From Clostridia bacterium (GTDB lineage: Bacteria; Bacillota; Clostridia; Christensenellales; Borkfalkiaceae), in assembly GCA_900769545.1 (NCBI GenBank), contig CAAGGZ010000043.1:1-17604 (forward strand): DNA of 17,604 nucleotides. Direction: 5' to 3'. A model generated the notes under the pieces. It was given only the letters and a program-made list of their open reading frames with translations. It was not told the origin of the DNA and did no database searches. Position numbers and translations under genes: made by a program. Within the stretch, counting starts at the first letter, position 1; each line of letters begins with the position of its first letter. Below, piece after piece: positions 13,231-17,604 of the stretch.

Positions 13231-15688
13231 GATATTATGCGGCGGTATGGCGGTGATGATGTTCGCAGCGGTAGGTTGCGGCAGCGCGGCAAAGTCGGTG
13301 TTCGGTCCCTCCAACTATATGTACGAAAAGCAAAGCGAGAATTTGGTTTATTACAAGAGCTCGGATGAAAGTCTGAATTTCTTTATGAACGACTACTATA
13401 AAAGACACGCAGGCGGTATTTACGAAAACGGCTTAGACCAAAAGGTTAGCAGCGTATCGGCAGGTATCAACGCGCAGCAGTTCTTCTGGCAGGAATGGAT
13501 GTCTTTGGCGTACTATCCCATCAACAGCTTGGAAGGCGTGAATGAAGATCGAATTTCGGGGCTCAGAACCCTTCTTTCGGGCGTTCCCGTAGATAGATAC
13601 GGTTACGTTTGGCAGGAAAGCGATTTGGTGAGAGACGCTCTTTCCCACTTAAACTCTGGGGAGCATAGAATGGGCTGGCCTTTCCCGACGAGTTATCACA
13701 CCGAAGGTATGAGTAAGAGTTGGGATTTCAACGGGGAAGACACGACGGAATGGTCGAGTAATGTGGGCGCGGAGCTCTTAAACGGCTTGTTCTGCGCAAC
13801 GGTTGACGAACCCATTTCCAACATTGAATTTGTATCGCCTGCTCCTAAAAAGGTAACGGACGGCATTTGCGCTTACTACGCGCCGCTACTGGAAATCGAC
13901 TTGCGTATGTATACGCCCGATTCGGCAAATATCGAAGACGTATACATTTGGTACACGACGATGTCCGACCCTGAATGGAGCGAAGATAAACGAGTTTCCG
14001 TAAATGAAAAGGCGTTTATCGCGTATGAGTATACGCCCGTTTACGAACATATGCTTTTCTTGCCTATGTATGCGGAAGAGGCTTGGAATTCGGATAAAGA
14101 ATTGACTTCGTATATCAGCCAAATTAAAGTGGAAATCGTGCCTAAGGAAGGCAAAGAGGTAACGGGTAAGTTCGGTTTGAGCTACGTACGTTCCACGATG
14201 GATACCAGACATACCGATAACTTGACGTTGTTGATTTCGGCTTTGCGTCAGGACTACGATTACACGGGCGATATGGAATATTTGAAGGAAAATATTACGA
14301 GAGCCAGAAAAGCGATGAACTTCTATATGCAGATGTACGACGAAAGCCGTCATCTCAACGATTCGTCCTATCTTGTTGGACATGATTCCGATAAGACGAG
14401 CGAGTACAGATCGGATAGAATCGCTATGAGTTTGGGTAACGGTTATTGGGATATTTCCTTTATGCCGCAGTTCGATTTCCATACCAACACGTATTTCCAT
14501 GAAGCTTTGGTAGACCTTGCGTATTTGGAAGGCATCTTGGAAAGCAAGGGCATTGAGGTAAGCAAAGAGGACGCAACCGTTCTTACGGCAAACAGACAGT
14601 TTGAATGCGGTACCAGCGAATATACCTATACGTCCGAAAGCCTTAGTAAGATTGCAGACGACGTTTTGGCGGCGCTTAGAAAATCCATTAACGATTCGGA
14701 TAAGACGGGTTTCTGGGATGAAGCAACGGGTAGATTTGTGGCAGGTTATGCCGATGCGGAAAGCAGGTGGTATGATTACGGCTACACGATGTGGAACATG
14801 GAAGCTATCTATTACGGTATCGCAACGGACGAACAGGCGAAATCCATTATGGATTGGATTAGCGGTAAGAGAATTATCGAAAAGGATAAATACGGCTCTC
14901 AGGGAGAAGATATTTATTACTTTGAGCTTGCTCCTCGCGTTAATACGTACAGCGAGGAATACCAATACGACGTTAGTATGTTCTCCAGCATTTATGCGGA
15001 CGCAGGAAATATTAAGTACGGCGAAACGCAGGTACAAAACGGCGGCGCCATTATGTATACCTCGTTCTACGATTTGATGAGCCGTGTACAGACCTACGGC
15101 GCAGACGACGCGTATGAAAGATTGCTCGGTATTAAAGATTGGTATCAAGAGGTTTACGATTACTATATCACCAGCGATAACTACAATACGCACCCCGACC
15201 GTTTCTACTGGGATTATTACTGTAAGGGTATGTGGGAAAATCCTAAGGATAAAACCTATATTCCTCAAAACGGCATCAAGGGCACGCAGGAACGTAATGA
15301 CGGCGGCGGTATCATCGGTATCGATGGGGAATTCCTTGAATCCATTTTGCCTTTGGCGGCAATTCCTTACGGGTTCCTTGGTATTCAATCGCTGGGCGGC
15401 TCTACGTTGCAGATTGCTCCTCAAATTCCCGGTAAGCTCGATTATTTGGGTATGGAAAACTTGTTGTTTAACGGCGTGAAGTATGACGTAACTGCATTTG
15501 CAAAGGGCGTTATGATCAACGCAGTAAGAGGGGACGCATCGGGCTTGAATATTCAAGTGGTATTAGAAGCGCCTAAGAGCGGCGAAAAAGTTTATATCAA
15601 CGGTAAAGCAAGCAGTAATTATACCGTGGAAGATGGTAAGGTATACGTAACGTTACCTTTCGCGTCTGCGACGGTTGAAATAAAATAA
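13211..15688 (+). CDS. Lipoprotein resembling six-hairpin glycosidases
   Basis: An 825-residue exported lipoprotein. The signal peptide ends in the lipobox A-V-G-C with Cys23. The first 330 residues look like a beta-rich or linker region. Residues 336-690 show regular amphipathic helices and aromatic motifs of an (alpha/alpha)6 barrel: LRQDYDYTGDMEYL, GNGYWDISFMPQFDFHTN, YDYGYTMWNMEAIYYG and FYWDYYCKGMW. A region with GIDGEFLESILPL and GFLGIQ is followed by a C-terminal beta-domain (LQIAPQIP ... NGVKYDV), a layout known from six-hairpin glycosidases; Glu in DGEFLES is a candidate catalytic residue. I cannot assign a CAZy family or substrate. The start overlaps the previous gene by 20 nt, implying translational coupling; a GAGG lies 11 nt upstream. 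It probably acts at the outer membrane face, feeding the transporter encoded next. Confidence 0.75.
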   Translation: MKKIINKILCGGMAVMMFAAVGCGSAAKSVFGPSNYMYEKQSENLVYYKSSDESLNFFMNDYYKRHAGGIYENGLDQKVSSVSAGINAQQFFWQEWMSLAYYPINSLEGVNEDRISGLRTLLSGVPVDRYGYVWQESDLVRDALSHLNSGEHRMGWPFPTSYHTEGMSKSWDFNGEDTTEWSSNVGAELLNGLFCATVDEPISNIEFVSPAPKKVTDGICAYYAPLLEIDLRMYTPDSANIEDVYIWYTTMSDPEWSEDKRVSVNEKAFIAYEYTPVYEHMLFLPMYAEEAWNSDKELTSYISQIKVEIVPKEGKEVTGKFGLSYVRSTMDTRHTDNLTLLISALRQDYDYTGDMEYLKENITRARKAMNFYMQMYDESRHLNDSSYLVGHDSDKTSEYRSDRIAMSLGNGYWDISFMPQFDFHTNTYFHEALVDLAYLEGILESKGIEVSKEDATVLTANRQFECGTSEYTYTSESLSKIADDVLAALRKSINDSDKTGFWDEATGRFVAGYADAESRWYDYGYTMWNMEAIYYGIATDEQAKSIMDWISGKRIIEKDKYGSQGEDIYYFELAPRVNTYSEEYQYDVSMFSSIYADAGNIKYGETQVQNGGAIMYTSFYDLMSRVQTYGADDAYERLLGIKDWYQEVYDYYITSDNYNTHPDRFYWDYYCKGMWENPKDKTYIPQNGIKGTQERNDGGGIIGIDGEFLESILPLAAIPYGFLGIQSLGGSTLQIAPQIPGKLDYLGMENLLFNGVKYDVTAFAKGVMINAVRGDASGLNIQVVLEAPKSGEKVYINGKASSNYTVEDGKVYVTLPFASATVEIK

Positions 15689-15707
15689 AATCATAAGGAG
15701 AAAAATT

Positions 15708-17321
15708 ATGAAAAAACTAAACGCATTATTGATGGCTTCGCTGATGGCGGGCACGATGGTTGGAGCAGCGGCTTGTGGCGGCGGCGAAGAAACTCCTTCA
15801 ACTGTAACGGCGGATAAGTATAAAATTATTATCGCTTGTCAAACCGAACAGGGTGAAGAAGAAGTATTGAAGGTTTTGAAAGAAAGCTATGAAAAGAAGT
15901 ATACCGATAGAGAAGTTGAAATCAAAACTTTCTCCGGCGAAGGCTTCGAACAGTATATGCTTGGTATTTCGCAGAATAACAGTATGTCGCCTAACATTAT
16001 TTGGACGTGCGATACGTTGCATAGCCAATGGGATGAATTCTTCTTGGATTTAAGACCTTATTACGAATCGTCCACAGAAACGGATTACAGCCTTTTCTAC
16101 GAATCTATGCTTGACACGGCGGCAACGCACGGCTACTTCAAGCCTACGAAGAACTATACCAATCCTCTTGGCGCGTTTAACCGTGAGCTTGACGCAGAAT
16201 CCGACGGTAAAGAAAGCTATGATAAGCATTCGGAGTACGGTTTGTATTATGCTCCCAGAGATAACAACAAGCCCGGTATTCTTTGCAATACGTATCTTTT
16301 CAAAGAACTTGATACCGCGTATGAAACCGTATACACCGCAGTGAGCGGCGATATGCCTGAAGATTATCAATCCACGTATGCTCGTTTGAAGTCCATTCAC
16401 GATGGCGACGACTGGGATGAAATGGATGATTTGTATGCGTTGGCAAGATTGATTGCTTCCAGAATCAATTACGTTTGTGAAAATACGGAAGACGCTCGTG
16501 AAATGAGAAAGTGGGCGGGAAGACGCGCTCTCAACCTCTTCTTGGATTGGGAACCTACCTATACGACGGTTATGAACGATTTGGGTCTTGAGGTTATCAG
16601 TGACGACGGTACGTTAAATCTTAGCGCGGCTGCAACGCAGCTTGAAGAACTCCACGGTAAATTGTTCCCTGAGTCTGCTGAAGCGGATTATATGATTGAA
16701 TTGAATACGAATAGCGGTTTCTCCAAGGGTAACACGTTTATGACGGTATGTTCTCGTCCTGCAGTATTGGGTTACAATAAAACCTTGACGGGTACGTATA
16801 AAGAAGAATGTTTGGACACTATTTCCTTCCCTGTAAAGGCAATTGCGGCTGGTAACTCCGGTTATGCAATCTCCAATCTTTGGGATGGTTCGGCTGCAAC
16901 GGGCTTGCCTGCAAGCGTTACGGTAAACGGCGTTGAAAAGAGCTACTTTGATTTGAGCTGGGATTTCATCGAATACATCATCACGGAAGAAGGACAGGAA
17001 GCTGCAGGCGCAACGGGTCTTAATATCCCTGTATTGAAGAAACTTTACAGCGCAGAAACCAACGGCGGCGTTGTTCCCGCATGGAGAAAGGTTGAATCCC
17101 TTGGTAGTATGAATCACGACGCTTGGGTAGCAGGCGACGAGCTTAGCCAAGATATGTTTAATATCTTCAAGACGGAAAAGAGAGCAGCGTTCAGATCGGT
17201 TATTAAAACCTTCTTTACCAATATGCAGAGATCGAACTATAACGAAGGTTCGTTGGCGGCGTTGATTGCAGCAACGGAAAAGAATTATTCTAATCAAAAT
17301 CCTTCCCAAAGCCTTCGTTAA
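15708..17321 (+). CDS. ABC transporter sugar-binding lipoprotein
   Basis: A 537-residue extracellular solute-binding protein of the type that delivers oligosaccharides to ABC importers. The signal peptide ends at the lipobox A-A-A-C with Cys23, followed by GGGEE and a short flexible linker. The mature part begins with the strand KYKIIIACQTEQGEEEVLKVL and shows the family pattern of ligand-cleft aromatics (LRPYY, GLYYAPR, WDFIEYI) and the late ITEEGQEAA helix. It is longer than the usual 400-450 residues, with apparent insertions around residues 130-260, which fits a larger oligosaccharide ligand. Ribosome site AAGGAG lies 7 nt upstream. The gap to the permease is 12 nt. Ligand identity cannot be read from the sequence. 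Confidence 0.92.
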   Translation: MKKLNALLMASLMAGTMVGAAACGGGEETPSTVTADKYKIIIACQTEQGEEEVLKVLKESYEKKYTDREVEIKTFSGEGFEQYMLGISQNNSMSPNIIWTCDTLHSQWDEFFLDLRPYYESSTETDYSLFYESMLDTAATHGYFKPTKNYTNPLGAFNRELDAESDGKESYDKHSEYGLYYAPRDNNKPGILCNTYLFKELDTAYETVYTAVSGDMPEDYQSTYARLKSIHDGDDWDEMDDLYALARLIASRINYVCENTEDAREMRKWAGRRALNLFLDWEPTYTTVMNDLGLEVISDDGTLNLSAAATQLEELHGKLFPESAEADYMIELNTNSGFSKGNTFMTVCSRPAVLGYNKTLTGTYKEECLDTISFPVKAIAAGNSGYAISNLWDGSAATGLPASVTVNGVEKSYFDLSWDFIEYIITEEGQEAAGATGLNIPVLKKLYSAETNGGVVPAWRKVESLGSMNHDAWVAGDELSQDMFNIFKTEKRAAFRSVIKTFFTNMQRSNYNEGSLAALIAATEKNYSNQNPSQSLR

Positions 17322-17333
17322 TAAGGAGTCGAA

Positions 17334-17604
17334 ATGACAAAGTCTAATACATTCAAAAGAGTGGATACGCGTTCATTCTGGAAACGGTTGTGGGAAGACT
17401 ATGGCGGCTTGATATGGATGATTCCCGTGCTTGTCGGTATTTTCCTTTTCACAATCGTACCGATGTTCACTTCGCTGAATTACGCGTTCCACGATTATAA
17501 TCCGTATTCGCGTGACCCTTCGGGGCAGCTTACGAATTTTGGTATTCAAAATTTCAAAAGAATCTTTACGTCGGGCGATAAGGGCGGTACGCTTGAATCG
17601 GTAA
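17334..17604 (+). CDS. ABC sugar transporter permease (MalF/UgpA type), 3' truncated
   Basis: The first 90 codons of an inner-membrane permease, cut by the window end. A cytoplasmic N-terminus (RSFWKRLWEDYG) leads into the first transmembrane helix at about residues 24-47 (LIWMIPVLVGIFLFTIVPMFTSL), then NYAFHDYN and FGIQNFKRIF, the typical start of a MalF/UgpA-type binding-protein-dependent permease. ATG 17334 has AAGGAG at 17323-17328, 5 nt upstream. It follows the binding protein in the usual order; a second permease would be expected next. No ATPase is seen in the window. Confidence 0.92.
   Translation, partial: MTKSNTFKRVDTRSFWKRLWEDYGGLIWMIPVLVGIFLFTIVPMFTSLNYAFHDYNPYSRDPSGQLTNFGIQNFKRIFTSGDKGGTLESV

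Noticed and set aside
13886..15556. A long antisense open frame (556 codons) opposite the lipoprotein gene
   Set aside because: It mirrors a well-supported gene, has no ribosome site or recognisable domain, and is rich in the Arg/Ile/Val typical of antisense translation of this codon use.
1..17604. CRISPR arrays, tRNA or rRNA genes, insertion sequences, defence systems
   Set aside because: I saw no regular spaced repeats, no tRNA or rRNA sequence, no transposase or integrase motifs, and no nuclease or defence-type genes.

Overview
The window looks like a carbohydrate-use locus from a Gram-positive, Clostridia-type anaerobe, probably assembled from a gut-type metagenome. The basis is moderate G+C, strong AGGAGG-type ribosome binding sites, consensus sigma-A-like promoters with 17-bp spacers, Gram-positive lipoproteins, and GH78/GH36/AraC/Gfo-Idh-MocA gene content. 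The exact lineage is an inference. Bases 1-31 are Illumina adapter sequence, not genome, so the first gene is cut at its 5' end.

Left block (32-6083, + strand): a Dcr2-like metallophosphoesterase (5' truncated), a GH78 alpha-L-rhamnosidase, a small in-frame remnant of a Gfo/Idh/MocA oxidoreductase that has lost about 300 internal residues, and a GH36 alpha-galactosidase, closed by a good rho-independent terminator. Both glycosidases lack signal peptides, so they probably act on imported oligosaccharides in the cytoplasm.

Middle block (6084-9488): intergenic repeats and a promoter, an AraC-family regulator (araC1), a full-length Gfo/Idh/MocA oxidoreductase (Gfo1), and a second AraC-family regulator (araC2) on the minus strand, divergent from the next operon. 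The divergent region has two consensus promoters facing apart and, between their -35 boxes, a pair of AAAATGACA repeats exactly 21 bp apart, which is the geometry expected of an AraC-type operator. The same half-site lies at the same distance from the Gfo1 -35 box. The araC2 promoter is a perfect consensus and lies so close to the best start codon that the mRNA should be leaderless.

Right block (9489-17604, + strand): a tight operon of a second Gfo/Idh/MocA oxidoreductase (Gfo2, a close paralogue of Gfo1), a large secreted protein with three internal repeats and a C-terminal membrane anchor, a lipoprotein that resembles (alpha/alpha)6-barrel glycosidases, an ABC sugar-binding lipoprotein, and the start of a MalF/UgpA-type permease that runs off the window.

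Working model (inference): surface proteins capture and trim a rhamnose/galactose-containing glycan or glycoside, the ABC system imports the pieces, and cytoplasmic GH78/GH36 enzymes and NAD-dependent Gfo/Idh/MocA oxidoreductases process them, under control of one or both AraC regulators.
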